From Rhododendron vialii (lineage: Eukaryota; Streptophyta; Magnoliopsida; Ericales; Ericaceae): a stretch of 64,000 nt of DNA. Numbering within the stretch: position 1 is the first letter of the stretch; each line of letters begins with the position of its first letter. The DNA is taken from contig NC_080562.1 in NCBI RefSeq assembly GCF_030253575.1, positions 25,137,352 through 25,201,351 on the forward strand, written 5' to 3'. The notes below the pieces were generated by a model. It made no database searches, was not told where the DNA came from, and was given only the letters and a program-made list of their open reading frames with translations. Shown here one piece after another: positions 32,377-45,168 of this stretch. A program made the translations under genes and the position numbers.

Positions 32377-35300
32377 TTGCATATGACTAGTTCTGTACCT
32401 CATGGGAGGTATGCTTCAGGGGGTTCTGTTCCACCCTGGTTCTTTGATTCTGGTGCCACTTCTCATGTTACCAATGACGCTACTAATATTCAGGTTTCTC
32501 ATGGAGTTTCTGGAACAGATACAGTGACTGTTGGTAATGGGCAAGCTATTCCTGTGGCACATTCTGGTAATGGTTTTCTTTCCACTCCATCATCTAGCTT
32601 TACACTATCCAATATACTTCATGTTCTCCTAATCTCACACCATCTGTTGTCTGTCTATCAGTTTGCCTCTGATAATGATTGCACTATTACTTTTGACTCA
32701 TCTGGCTATATTATCCATGACAAAACCAGTCGTCAATTGCTTCATCAAGGTCAATGCCATCAGAGGCTTTACCCCATTCTTCCTACCTCTAAATCTGCCT
32801 TTACTACTACTTTTGTTAGCATGCACACATCAGCTTCTCTTTGGCACAACAGATTAGGTCATCCTCATGCTAGCATGCTTCACATGTTATCAAATAAGTA
32901 TAATCTCAATATTCCATTTGTAATTCATCTAGATTGCTACTCCTGTAATAAGACCAAGAGCCACAAACTTCCATTTTTTCTTTCCACCTCTCACACCACT
33001 GCACCATTTGAGTTGCTTCATATGGATGTATGGGGGCCCTCCCCAGTATCTTCTTTTTCTGGATATTGATATTATCTTCTCTTAGTAGATTACTTTACTA
33101 AATATTGCTGGTTATTTCCTTTACATGCTAAGTCTGAAGTTACCACACATGTTCAGAACTTCAAAGCTTTTGTGGCTACTCACTTTTCTCTATCTATTAA
33201 GACATTCATAAGTGATAGAGGTGGTGAATTTCTGAACAAACTCATGTCTGCTTTTTTTGCCACTTTTGGTATTATCCATGAAACTTCTTGTCCTCACACC
33301 CTAGAACAAAATGGGGTGGCTGAAAGAAAACAATAGCTATCACTTTACTCCAACAAGCACATTTACCTATTACTTTTTGGTTGGAAGCCATAACTACTGC
33401 TCTGTATCTCATAAATTGATTACCAAATTCATCCATTGCTTTTCAAGTCCTTTTTCATGCACTTTATAAAACAGCCCCAGATTATCAACTTCTCAAGCCC
33501 TTTGGGTGTTGTTGTTTCCCTTGGCTTAGGCCATATGCTTCCACTAAACTGGATTCTAGGTCTACCCCTTGTATTTTCCTCGGATATTGTGCTTCTACAA
33601 AAGGCTATCGATGTCTGGATCCTAGTACTAATAGAGTTTATATTTCCAAGCATGTCAAATTTTTGGAAATGGATTTTCCTTATCCTCGTCTCAATTCTTC
33701 ATCTTCTTTATCCTCCACTCATCCTTCTTTCAAGCCTCAGTCCTATTCTTCTACTTCCTCATCTATTCCATCATTTCTTCTTCTTCCTGCTCATAATGCT
33801 TTTAATTTTAGTCCTGATTCTACTCCTATTCCTACTTCTCCTCCTCCAACTCCTACTCATTCCTATCCTCATATTGCTTCTCCTTTATCAGTGTCCCATT
33901 CTCCTTCCACTTCAGTCCCTTTTCCATCTCCAGTTCCTATTCATCCTATGCAAACTAGATCCAAAGATGGGAATTTTGTTCCCAAGCAACCTTTCTCTCT
34001 TGCCCATTCTCCTCGTCTTACTGAACCTTTATCCTTTAAAGAAGCCATGTCTTATCTTGAATGGCAAACTGCCATGTCTGAGGAATACTATGCTCTTTTA
34101 CAACAAGGCACGTGGTCTTTAGTTCCTTTACCACCTACTACTGCAATAATTGGCTGTAAGTGGATCTACAGAATTAAGAAACGTTCTGATGGGAGTGTGG
34201 CTAGATATAAAGCACGACTCGTAGCTCAAGGTTTCCAACAAACTGAGGGCATAGTCTATATAAACATTTAGTCCTGTGATTAAGCAACAAACTATTAGAC
34301 TTGTTCTTTCTTTGGTTGTTTGTCATGGCTGGTCCATCAAGCAATTAGATGTTTTTAATGCTTTTCTCCATGGCACTATTCAAGAGCACGTGTATCTTAG
34401 GCAACCACAAGGATATGTTAATTAACTCACCGTTTCCTAATCATGTTTGCAAGTTACACAAAGCTCTTTATGGTCTCAAACAGGCACCTTGAGCCTGGTA
34501 TGACATGCTCTCTAGCAGTCTCATCAAACAAGGTTTTCGTAATAGTCGTGCAGATTCTTCTTTGTTTATTTTGTCACAAGGGTAGGATTTGGTCTATGTT
34601 GACGATATTTTGATCACTGGCTCTAGTTCTACTTTAGTTGATTCTATTGTTACCCAACTGGTGTCTACGTTCGCTCTCAAGGATCTTGGTCTCTTACACT
34701 ACTTTTCGGGAATAAAAGTTATGTCAATGCCAACTGGTTTGATCTTATCTCAATCCAAGTATGCTTTAGATCTTCTCAAAAAAGCAGGAATGACGGATTG
34801 CAAGCCTTGTGCTACACCTTCCTCTCTCAAAAGTTGTAGAGACACACTTGATCTTCCTTTTATTAATCCTGAATTCTACAGAATGCTTGTGGGATCTCTC
34901 CAATAACTTACTCTTACCAGACCAGATCTTTCTTATGCTGTTAATACTGTTTGCCAACATATGCATCACTGTATGGATAGTCATTTCACTGTGGTAAAAC
35001 GAATCCTACGATACATCAAAGGCACTTTGAATCTTGGTCTATTTTTTACCAAGAGCTCCTTCCAGCTATCAGCATATTCTGATGCTGATTGGGCAGGTAG
35101 CCGTTTAGACAGACGGTCAACTGGTGGGTACTGTATCTATTTGGGCTCAAACCTTGTATCCTGGTCAGCCAAGAAACAAGCCAGCATTGCTCGTTCGTCC
35201 ACTGAGGCAGAATATAAGGCTATTGCTAACACCACTGCGGAATTAGTTTGGTTAGTGCAACTGCTTCACGACTTACATGCACCTATTCCTGCTTCGATTC

Positions 35301-35608
35301 CTACTCTCTGGTATGATAATAGTTCTGCCATCTCTTTAGCATCAAATCCTGTTTTCCACGCTCGAACAAAGCATGCTGAAGTTGATTTCCATTTTGTCAG
35401 AAAGAAAGTACTTCACAAACAGTTAGTTGTCAAGTATATTCCTTCTCAGTTGCAGCTAGCAGACATCTTTACCAAACCTCTCACTATTTCCAGGTTCCAA
35501 TGGCTTACTTCCAAATTGATGTTGTCACTCATTCCCGCATTAGTTTGCCGGGGGGGGGGGGTGTTAAGTATATCAGCTAATGATGCCACATCAGCTACAC
35601 TTAGTTGA
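32377..35608 (+). pseudogene. Copia Pol (protease remnant, integrase, RT, RNase H)
   Basis: The protease-like motif WFFDSGATSHVTND is at about 32440. GAG-pre-integrase LWHNRLGHPHAS is at 32838, and integrase follows across stops (LLHMDVWGPS, then SDRGGEFLN at about 33210). RT has CKWIYRIKKRSDGSVARYKA (34150) and YVDDILITGSS (about 34590). RNase H at 34961-35500 is intact in one frame (YSDADWAGSRLDRRSTGGYC, ARSSTEAEYKAIANT, ADIFTKPL). Stops at 33067 and 34490 (TGA) and frameshifts at about 33330 and 34250-34440 disable it. Confidence 0.85.
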
Positions 35609-35721
35609 AAGTCAAGCCAAGCCGATTCATACCCTGCTAGCAGCTCAAGCTAGAATTAGGTGTTACTAATTGTAACTGATTAGGTGGTTTTGTAATTAGT
35701 TTGTTAGTGGTTAAGTAGTGG

Positions 35722-35786
<65 letters not shown>

Positions 35787-35895
35787 GCTGTATAAAAGAG
35801 AGGATCTCGATTGTAATTGGTAATAGATTGAGATTCAGAAATAAAACCTAAGATTTACTTCTTTTCTTTCAAGTTTTCAGTAGGTGTGCTTAACA
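35562..35895 (+). repeat. 3' LTR of the second Copia element
   Basis: Begins TGTTAAGTATATCAGC after an 11-base G run and ends GCTTAACA. A CT microsatellite (35726-35784) precedes a TATA box (TATAAAAG, 35791-35798), and AATAAA follows near 35840. It has no similarity to the TRIM LTR at the other end. Confidence 0.85.
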
Positions 35896-36032
35896 TAAAA
35901 AAATCTAATTTCTCCTTTTCATAGCTAAGAGTTTTGGACTTGGAAGCCATTGAAAATCTGTGCATGAATGGTGCTAATATAACAAGTGATGGATCACTTG
36001 CTCCGAATGCAGTTGAGATTTTTTTTTATTGA

Positions 36033-36656
36033 TTAGTGCTCTTCTGTATTCACCAAGTCTGGAGCATATTTCGACAATTTTGCAAACCTAGCTTCATACT
36101 CTGGAACGGTCATACCGTTCTGCCTTAATTCAATAAATGCCGCTTCCTGGTCCAACTTCCAACTCTTCGGAAAATAGTGATCATTGAACCCTTTAACAAA
36201 GCGCTCCCACGTCACCACTCGCGGTACCGCCGGTATAACTCCTAGCAAAGGGGCAGTCCACTGCCTCTCAAACGACTCCCACCAATCCCGAGCACTGCCT
36301 TTCAAGCTAACAGTTGCTAATGTCACCTTTTGTGCGTCGGTCACTCCCATAGCCTTCAACACCCGCTCCACAGATTTAAGCCATACCTCAGCATCACTGG
36401 GGTCAATTGCCCCTTCAAACTCCACAGTGAATAGCTTTTTGAACCTTTCAAGTAAACCAATGCCCGTTCCACGAGTCATTGCCTCAGTAGTCTGCCATTG
36501 CATAAGAGCTGCTTGTTGTTCTGCAAGCAAGGCTACAGCCGCAAGAAGTATATCAGCATCCCCCACAACTGGCTGCTGTAAAGGAACTTCAGATTGCTCA
36601 ACCTAATCATCACCAGACGCAGCGTCCTCAGCATGAACTGTATGCTCCGAAGCCAT
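36033..36656 (-). pseudogene. Ty3/Gypsy Gag, N-terminal half
   Basis: Minus-strand frame from MASEHTVHAE (36656) with one TAG at 36603-36605 and an open stretch to 36033. It contains the retrotransposon Gag domain: FEGAIDPSDAEVWLKSVERV, GSARDWWESFERQW, FVKGFNDHYFPKSW and MTVPEYEARFAKLSKYAPDL. It is cut off right after NTEEH by unrelated AT-rich sequence. It follows the Gypsy primer-binding site, so it is the 5' part of an element whose LTR is at 36838-39123. Confidence 0.9.
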
Positions 36657-36822
36657 TTCTCAAATATCTGTTCCAATAACTTTAACAACCAATAGCAAAC
36701 GCAATTTTAGAGATATAACTCACCCGTTAGTCAATGCTACCCCTATACAACAAACACAAAACTCCTATGGTCCACTACCAAAACCCCCAATCGACTCTCA
36801 ACACAAAGACTAGAAAGTACTA

Positions 36823-36835
36823 GCTCTGATACTAA
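36823..36835 (-). other. Gypsy primer-binding site
   Basis: On the minus strand TTAGTATCAGAGC follows the LTR end GCGTGACA by three bases; one base differs from the canonical TGGTATCAGAGC. Confidence 0.75.
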
Positions 36836-36837
36836 GT

Positions 36838-39123
36838 TGTCACGCCTCATCCCGGAATGACACCCGAAGTGGGCCCGAACCGACACGACCACGTGGCATT
36901 CCACACCAAAGAACAAAATCTAAACGATAAACCATACACATAACAGAGTAAAACCCCAGCAGAAGACTTAACTTTAACATAAATAATGTGTCAATAATTT
37001 TACGAACTTACATAATACATAAGTTGTTTCTTCTTATCTCAACATAAGTAATTAAAACATTAACAGAGTTTCCCACATAATTAAAAACTTGAAATCATAA
37101 AGTACTTGACAATCTTAGTTACAAAATGAGTTTAACAAAAATTAGAGTTTGACCCATTACAACCAACTCGACCCAAAAATACCAACACTCGATACTAATC
37201 CAAGTGTCCCCAAAATGCCGACCGGTAGTGGACCAACTCTACGACCACCTGTAACCTGGCAATCCAAAAAGGAAAATCAGAGTGTTTGAGATATAGAATA
37301 CATTCAATAAAATACCACAGAGCCCGAAGGAATATCTCACTTGAATGTAAACCACACAAAACTCAACATAAGTACTCAATCGTATAACCATATGTGTAAA
37401 CACTAACATACAGTGGCACGTCTGCCACATCCCATGTACCCAAGGTATTGTGTCCCGCATACCACACTCCCATTCACCGTTAATTAGACGGCATGGCCAC
37501 AATATGGTGTGACTCACTCCACAATCTTTTAGCGAGCACAATCAACACCCAACAAACACATATCATTAACTAAATCCCAATTAGCATGATATACAATCAC
37601 CACCATGTAATACTTTATTGAACATAACCATATCAAACACACTCACTTTTGTGTCGACCGAAGTATGCCAAACTAAGGTTTCGGCACCTACCGAATGACC
37701 GGCTCTTTACCTAGCCACAAGTTAACTCATATTAGTTACTAATTCAACGAATACTTGGCACAATGTTATAAAGCTAATAAGAAGCTAAACAATGTCTAAC
37801 GGATGCAAATATGTCCAAGTCCATACCTAAAAGTATCCCATGATAAGTGTGAAACTCAAACACTTCCCAATTCTCCAAAAAGACAACATATTCCACAACC
37901 AATCTTTCTTAGAATGATCATAACATTTAATAGGCTTAGAACTAATTCATGAGACCACCACCGTTAGAAAGTAAACTTTTGGTACATGAATTTTGATATA
38001 AAATTTGCCCAACATAGTGTCCAGACGACAAAGTTATGCTTGTCCAAAGTTACTCACACAATTGTCCAAGATTACAAATTTTGCACGTCCACCAACTTCA
38101 AACCAAAAAGTAATTTAACCTATAACAAAACAAGCCACAAACCCTACATATTCAGAAAGGCATAGGAGTCTAGTTTCCAAATCAAAAATCGGTGCGCAAA
38201 CTCGATACCCGAGCTAAAAGATATGACTGTTTTTCCCAAGACATGTCGGAGCCACAAATACAAAATCCAGCAGGATCACACCAACTTGTAAATTCCGCCA
38301 AACCTAGCATATGCATCTAATAAATCCCAAATTTGGTACACACCATTATCACTCATCAAAGTTCATCCCTGATTTTTTCTTTATTTTTCACAACAAAGGA
38401 ACCTAGTCAAAATGACCCCCGAACTCAAAAATTCTGAGCAGAGCAACACAATTTCCAGCAGAACAGTTTATGTTTGAAAATTCATAAAAAATCGAATACT
38501 TTATACTTTTTAGTAATTCTAACGCTAAAATATCACCAATTTATCAATATTTTAAACCCAAAAGGACCCATAATCAAGAGAATCGTTTAACCATAAAAAA
38601 ATTGATGAAAGACGCAGCTTTGTAAGCTGTCTGCTCAAAAACAAGAGTCATACCACAGCTTGGTTTACGATTTTTATCTTTTTCCATATATCTCAGACAA
38701 TTTAAAAAAATTTAACACAATACAATAGACACACTATTGAATCCTTAGTAAAAATACCAAAAATTAACAAGTTTTCTAAATACCTTGAATAATTTCGTGA
38801 ATAACAGACTAGGGTTTTTCTCCTCTTTCTCGTCTCCACTTTTTCTTCTCCTCTTTCCAGTCGTCTCTCTCTCTCTCTCTCTATACACGTACACATACAC
38901 GTACACGTAAGAGAGAAGAATGGGGAGAAATATCTCCCCAAGATACTTGTAAACCTATATAAAAATTATCGTGTGCAAGCGAGACCTATTGTTAACTTAT
39001 GTTCTAATCGCAAATCACCTATAAGACCCTCGCAAGTTCTATTGTTTACGGTTTTTAACCCCCAAAACATATAATTCAATTAAAAGTAATTGAAATACCG
39101 AAATATCCGGGGCGGGTATTATA
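36838..39123 (-). repeat. Gypsy LTR, left arm
   Basis: 2286 bp on the minus strand. Its start is mutated (TATAATACC against TGTAATACC in the right copy); it ends GCGTGACA. A purine tract GGGGGGGAGAG precedes it and a primer-binding site follows, so it serves as 3' LTR for the pol at 39170-42709 and 5' LTR for the Gag at 36033-36656. CT repeats lie at 38865-38882. Confidence 0.85.
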
Positions 39124-39169
39124 ACTCTCCCCCCCTTAGAAAATTTCGTCCCGAAATTGAATTACCTGA

Positions 39170-42100
39170 CTAAAACAAATGCGGATACTTTTGTTTCATC
39201 GACTCCTCACCCTCCCACGTAGCCTCCTCAACCTTATGATTCCGCCATAATACTTTCACGTAGGGTATCACCTTAGAACGTAAAACCTGCTCCTTCCGAT
39301 CAAGAATCTCAACCGGTGTCTCCTCGTAAGACAAATCCTCAGAAAGTTCCAACGGTTCCGATTCCAGAATAAGTGACGGATCTCCCATGAACTTTCGTAG
39401 CATAGAGACATGAAACACATCAGGTAACCGAGCCAACTCCACCGGTAATGCCAAACGATAAGCCGTAACCCCTACTCTCTCCACAATCTCGTAAGGACCT
39501 ATGTATCTCGGTGCAAATTTTCCTTTCTTTTGGAAGCGAATAACCCCTTTCCAAGGTGAAACACGAATAAACACAAAGTCGCCCAATGCAAACTCTAACT
39601 CACGTCTCCGTTTATCCGCATAACTCTTTTGACGGCTCTGTGCAATTTTCAAACATTCTCTAATCAATCTAACACCATCTGCTGTTTGTTGTATTAACTT
39701 CGGACCCAATGGTTGCTCCTCAGTGGTTTGTTGCTCTAATTCTCGTTCCAACATACTCCTTTCACCCACATCCTCCCAACAAATTGGAGTCCTGCATCGT
39801 CTACCATACAAGGCCTCATATGGTGGCATGCCAATACTGCTTTGGTGACTGTTATTATAAGCGAATTCCGTCAACAACAAGTTCTCTTCCCAACCGCCAC
39901 CAAAATCCAGAATACTCGCTCTCAGCATATCCTCTAGAATCTGTATAGTTCGTTTCGATTGACCATCAGTTTGTGGATGAAATGCAGTACTAAATTTCAA
40001 AGAAGTCCCCATAGCACGCTGCAAACTAAACCAAAATCTAGAAGTAAATTCAGGATCCTTGTCACTAACAATAGACATAGGTACCCCATGCAATCTGACA
40101 ATCTCGTCAACATATAATTTAGCATATTTATCCGTGGTATACGTAGTCTTTACCGGCAAAAAGTGAGCTGACTTTGTTAATCGATCAACGATAACCCAAA
40201 TGGAATCGTACCCTCCTTTTGAATGCGGCGAACCTGTCATAAAATCCATCGTCACATGATCCCATTTCCACTCCGGTATAGGAAGATTCTGCAACAAACC
40301 TACCGGTCTTTGCTGTTTTGCCTTCACTCGTTAACGAGTTTCACAGCCAGCCACATACTCCGCAATTTCCCTTTTCATACCACTCCACCAGAAATATTCT
40401 CTCAAATCACGATACAACTTAGTGCTTCCAGGGTGCATAGCATATGCAGAACAATGAGCTTCATCTAAAATTTCCTTCTTTAAAACCATATCATTTGGCA
40501 AACACATTCTCTTTCCAAACAAAATCATACCATCATCTCGAACACTGAACTCAGGCATTTTTCCCTTCTCTACACGCTGCTTGAACTCTTGCAAATCAGG
40601 ATCCTGCCACTGCCCATCTCTGATCCAATCTATAAACAAAGGTCGAACACTGAAACGAGCTAACAAAGGTCCACCACTTTTCAGTGAAAACTCCACCCCC
40701 ATATGTTTTAACTCAGTAATAATTGAAACTCTCAAACATCATATACATGCCAATCTTCCTGCTGTCTTTCGACTCAAAGCATCAGCGACCACATTTGCCT
40801 TACTTAGATGATAGTGTATAGAACGATCGTAGTCCTTTATCAACTCCATCCATCGTCGTTGCCTCAAATTTAACTCCTTCTGCGTGAACAAGTATTTTAA
40901 ACTCTGATGATCACTATAAATCTCACACGATACTCCATACAAATAATGCCTCCATATTTTGAGAGCGAAAACCACGACCGCTAACTCCAAATCATGTGTT
41001 GGATAATTTTGTTCATGAACTTTCAACTGTCTCGACGCGTAAGCTATAACCTTACCCCGCTATATCAAAACACAACCCAATCCTTGCAATGAAGCGTCAG
41101 TGTAGACCACCAAATCCTCTGTACCAATCGGAATTGTCAAAACTGGTGCCGATACTAATCGTTTCTTCAACTCAAGAAAACTGTTCTCACACTCATAAGA
41201 CCATAAAAATTTCACAGCTTTCCTAGTCAACTTTGTCATTGGCAAAGCAACAGCAGAAAAGCCATGAATAAACTTCCGATAATAACCCGCCAAGCCAAGA
41301 AAACTTCGAATCTCTGAAACATTTTTAGGACTTTCCCAATTAACCACCGCTTCTATCTTCTTAAGGTCCACACAAACTCTATCAGAAGAAATCACGTGCC
41401 CCAAGAATTCCACACCATCCAACTAGAACGTACATTTGCTAAGCTTCCCAAATAAATGATTGTCACGTAAGACCTGTAACACGATATGTAAATGATCCTC
41501 ATGTTCCTCCTTGGTGCGAGAATATATCAGTATATCATCGATAAACACGATAACGAAAGTATCCAAGAATGGCCGAAATACCCGATTCATCAAATCCATG
41601 AAAACCGCTGGAGCATTGGTCAAAACGATCGGCATAACCAAAAACTCATAATGACCATACCTGGTACGAAAAGCTGTCTTTGTTACATCACTGTCCCTTA
41701 CCTTAATCTGATGATAGCCCGATCTCAAATCAATTTGGAGAATACCGTAGCCCTGTGCAATTGATCAAACAAATCATCTATCCTCGGCAATGGATATTGG
41801 TTTCGAACTGTCACCTTGTTCAACTGTCGATAATCGATACACATACGCATGGAACCATCTTTCTTCTTGACAAATAAGACCGGTGTACCCCACGACGATA
41901 TACTAGGCTGAATGAAACCCCGATCTAACAATTCTTTCAACTGCACGTTCAACTTAAGCAACTCTGCCGGCGCCATACGATACAGAGTAATAGATATCGG
42001 ATTAGTACCCGGCAATAATTCAATAGTAAACTCAACCTCATGGTTTAGCATGATACCCGACAAGTCATCCGTAAATACATCCTCAAACTCATTAACAATT

Positions 42101-42709
42101 GGTATCTCCTCTAATGTAGGTGCTTTCTTTTTGGTGTCAACTACATAAGCAATATATCCCTTACAACCCTTACTCATCAAAGATTTGGCCTTAAATGCCG
42201 AAATAATACTTGTAGAACTCACTACTGAATCACCACAAAATTTTACCTTATCGCTATTTGGCAATTGAAATATAACTTCCTTACTAAAACAATCCACGAC
42301 GGCATGATACCCCGATAAGAAATCCATACCCAAAATCACTTCAAAGTCAGTCATATCTAATGGTAACAAATCTACCAATAACCTCTTTCTCCCAACCACC
42401 AATCCACAACTCGCGTAACACATTAACAACTACTACCTCACCCACCGGTGTAGAAATAGCTAAAGCACTATTTAAAAGTTCAGCAGGCTTATCTAAATGT
42501 TTAATGAAAGCATTAGATACAAAAGAATGTGTAGACCCAGGGTCTAGCAATACACGTGCATAAGTACTAGAAACAACCAAAGTACCTGTCACTACCCCTT
42601 GCGAAGCTTGTGCCTCGTGACGTGTGATTGCAAACACTCTACCTGGTGCTGTAGAACTTCTAGCTCCCCCACCTCTACCTCCTTGCACACTACCCACAGA
42701 AGATGCCAC
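39170..42709 (-). pseudogene. Ty3/Gypsy Pol, left arm and loop
   Basis: Reading right to left: protease (LLDPGSTHSFVS), RT ([29 protein letters not shown]), RNase H ([40 protein letters not shown]), the zinc-binding integrase head ([20 protein letters not shown]), the integrase core (HVTMDFMTG, IVSDKDPEF, HPQTDGQSKRTIQ) and a C-terminal VLWRNHKVEEATWEGEE tail typical of plant Gypsy/chromovirus elements. Breaks: a 1-bp frameshift at about 41728, TAG stops near 41057 and 41420, and TAA at about 40330. Confidence 0.9.
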
Positions 42710-42719
42710 TGGTGCTTGT

Positions 42720-43150
42720 GCTTAGGAACATTGCGCCGCCATGTGCCCTACCTCACCACAAGTAAAGCACCTGAAACCCTTTGTTGTATTCAGACAATCC
42801 CTCATCAAATGATCCATTGATCCACAGTTAAAACATCGACGAGTCATTGTTGTAGCACCACTCACTGTCTGTCTACTAAGTCCCTGTTCTGCCTTCCCCT
42901 TCCACCACCCTGTGGAACTCCCTTATGATTTCTCGAAATCTTGAGTTCTGGTAACCTGAGATTTTTAAACCCCACCCTTGCTAGTACCTCTTCCAGACTT
43001 ACCAAATGCCGCTCCTTCTGTCTTGCTTTTCTTGTATGACTCCCGGCTATCATTATAGTCCTGAATATCCTTCCCTACCCTCCTAGCCATTTCCACCAAC
43101 CGAGCATATTCCTTTTGTTCATAGGTAGTCAACTGAGCATATTCCTCTTG
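42720..43150 (-). pseudogene. Gypsy Gag, C-terminal half with two zinc knuckles
   Basis: Two CCHC boxes in a row (CFNCGSMDHLMRDC, CFTCGEVGHMAAQC) at about 42845-42725, preceded by RLVEMARRVGKDIQDYNDS. The frame is broken between about 42960 and 42860. The N-terminal half is absent here; a matching N-half is at 36033-36656 on the far side of the LTR. Confidence 0.85.
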
Positions 43151-45113
43151 TTCCGATTGGTATAGAGGATTTGGTGGTCTACACTGACGCTTCATGGCAA
43201 GGATTGGGTTGTGTTTTGATGCAGCGGGGTAAGGTTATAGCTTATGCGTCGAGACAGTTGAAAGTTCATGAACAAAATTATCCAACACATGATTTGGAGT
43301 TAGCGGCTGTGGTTTTCGCTCTCAAAATATGGAGGCATTATTTGTATGGAGTATCGTGTGAGATTTACAGTGATCATCAGAGTTTAAAATAATTGTTCAC
43401 GCAGAAGGAGTTAAATTTGAGGCAACGACGATGGATGGAGTTGATAAAGGACTACGATTGTTCTATACACTATCATCCAGGTAAGGCAAATGTGGTCGCT
43501 GATGCTTTGAGTCGAAAGACAGCAGGAAGATTGGCATGTATACGATGTTCGAGAGTTTCAATTTTTACTGAGTTGAAACACATGGGGGTAGAGTTTTCAC
43601 TAAAAAGTGGTGGACCTTTGTTAGCTCGTTTCAGTGTTCGACTTTTGTTTATAGATCGGATCAGAGATCGGCAGTGGCAGGATCCTGATTTGCAAGAGTT
43701 CAGGCAGCGTGTAGAGAAGGGAAAAATGTCTGAGTTCAGTGTTCAGGATGATGTTATGATTTTGTTTGGAAAGAGAATGTGTTTGCCAAATGATATGGTT
43801 TTAAAGAAGGAAATTTTAGATGAAGCTTATTGTTCTGCATATGCTATGCATCCTGGAAGCACTAAGTTGTATCGTGATTTGAGAGAATATTTCTGGTGGA
43901 GTGGTATGAAAAGGGAAATTGCGGAGTATGTGGCTGGCTGTGAAACTCGTCAACGAGTGAAGGCAGAACATCAAAGACTGGTAGGTTTGTTACAGAATCT
44001 TCCTATACTGGAGTGGAAATGGGATCACGTGACGATGGATTTTGTGACAGGTTTGCCGCATTCAAAAGGAGGGTACGATTCCATTTGGGTTATCGTTGAT
44101 CGATTAACAAAGTCAGCTCACTTTTTGCCAGTAAAGACTACGTATACCACGAATAAATATGCTAAATTATATGTTGACGAGATTGTCAGATTGCATGGGG
44201 CACCTATGTCTATTGTTAGTGACAGGGATCCTAAATTTACTTCTAGATTTTGGTTTAGTTTGCAGCGTGCTATGGGGACTTCTTTGAAATTTAGTACTGC
44301 ATTTTATCCACAAACTGATGGTTAATTGGAACGAACTATACAGATTCTAGAGGATATGCTGAGAGCGAGTATTTTGGATTTTGGTGGCGGTTGGGAAGAG
44401 AACTTGTCGTTGGCGGAATTCGCTTATAATAACAGTCACCAAAGCAGTATTGGCATGCCACCATATGAGGCCTTGTATGGTAGACGATGCAGGACTCCGA
44501 TTTGTTGGGAGGATATGGGTGAAAGGAGTATGTTGGAATGAGAGTTAGAGCAACAAACCACTGAGAAGCAACCATTGGGTCCGGAATTAATACAACAAAC
44601 GGCAGATGGTGTTAGTTTGATTAGAGAACGTTTGAAAATTGCACAGAGCCGTCAAAAGAGTTATGCGGATAAACAGAGAGGTGAGTTAGAGTTTGCATTG
44701 GGCGACTTTGTGTTTATTAGTGTTTCACCTTGGAAAGGGTTATTCGCTTTCAAAAGAAAGTAAAATTGGCACCGAGATACATAGGTCCTTACGAGATTGT
44801 GGAGAGAGTAGGGGTTACGGCTTATCGTTTGGCATTACCGGTGGAGTTGGCTCGGTTACACGACGTGTTTCATGTCTCTATGCTACGGAAGTTTGTGGGA
44901 GATCCGTCACTTATTCTGGAATCGGAACTGTTAGAACTTTCTGAGGATTTGTCTTACGAGAAGACACCGGTTGAGATTCTTGGTCGGAAGGAGCAGGTTT
45001 TACGTTCTAAGGTGATACCCTACGTGAAAGTATTATGGCGGAATCATAAGGTCAAGGAGGCTACGTGGGAGGGTGAGGAGTCGATGAAACAAAAGTATCT
45101 GCATTTGTTTTAG
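43151..45113 (+). pseudogene. Gypsy Pol (RNase H to integrase), right arm
   Basis: Starts abruptly inside RNase H ([20 protein letters not shown]), with no Gag, protease or RT. Continues through IYSDHQSLK, the zinc-binding head, integrase ([25 protein letters not shown]) and the C-terminal WRNHKVKEATWEGEE tail. Stops at 43390, 44323 and 44539 and a frameshift at about 44750 inactivate it. It is the inverted counterpart of 39170-41132. Confidence 0.9.
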
Positions 45114-45168
45114 TCAGGTAATTCAATTTCGGGACGAAATTTTCTAAGGGGGGGAGAGCTGTAATACC

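Larger units (their letters stand above)
30941..35895 (+). mobile_element. Second Ty1/Copia element, lacking its own 5' LTR
   Basis: Starts at a primer-binding site TGGTATCAGAACC (30941), then Gag, GAG-pre-integrase, integrase, RT and RNase H in Copia order, a poly-G purine tract (35549-35561) and a 334-bp 3' LTR. Where the 5' LTR should be there is instead an unrelated TRIM LTR. Stops interrupt Gag and pol at many places; most look like CAG to TAG or CGA to TGA changes. Confidence 0.85.

Noticed and set aside
33436-34122. 228-codon plus-strand open frame rich in Leu
   Set aside because: It is an alternate-frame shadow of the Copia integrase-RT linker, which carries the recognisable motifs in another frame.
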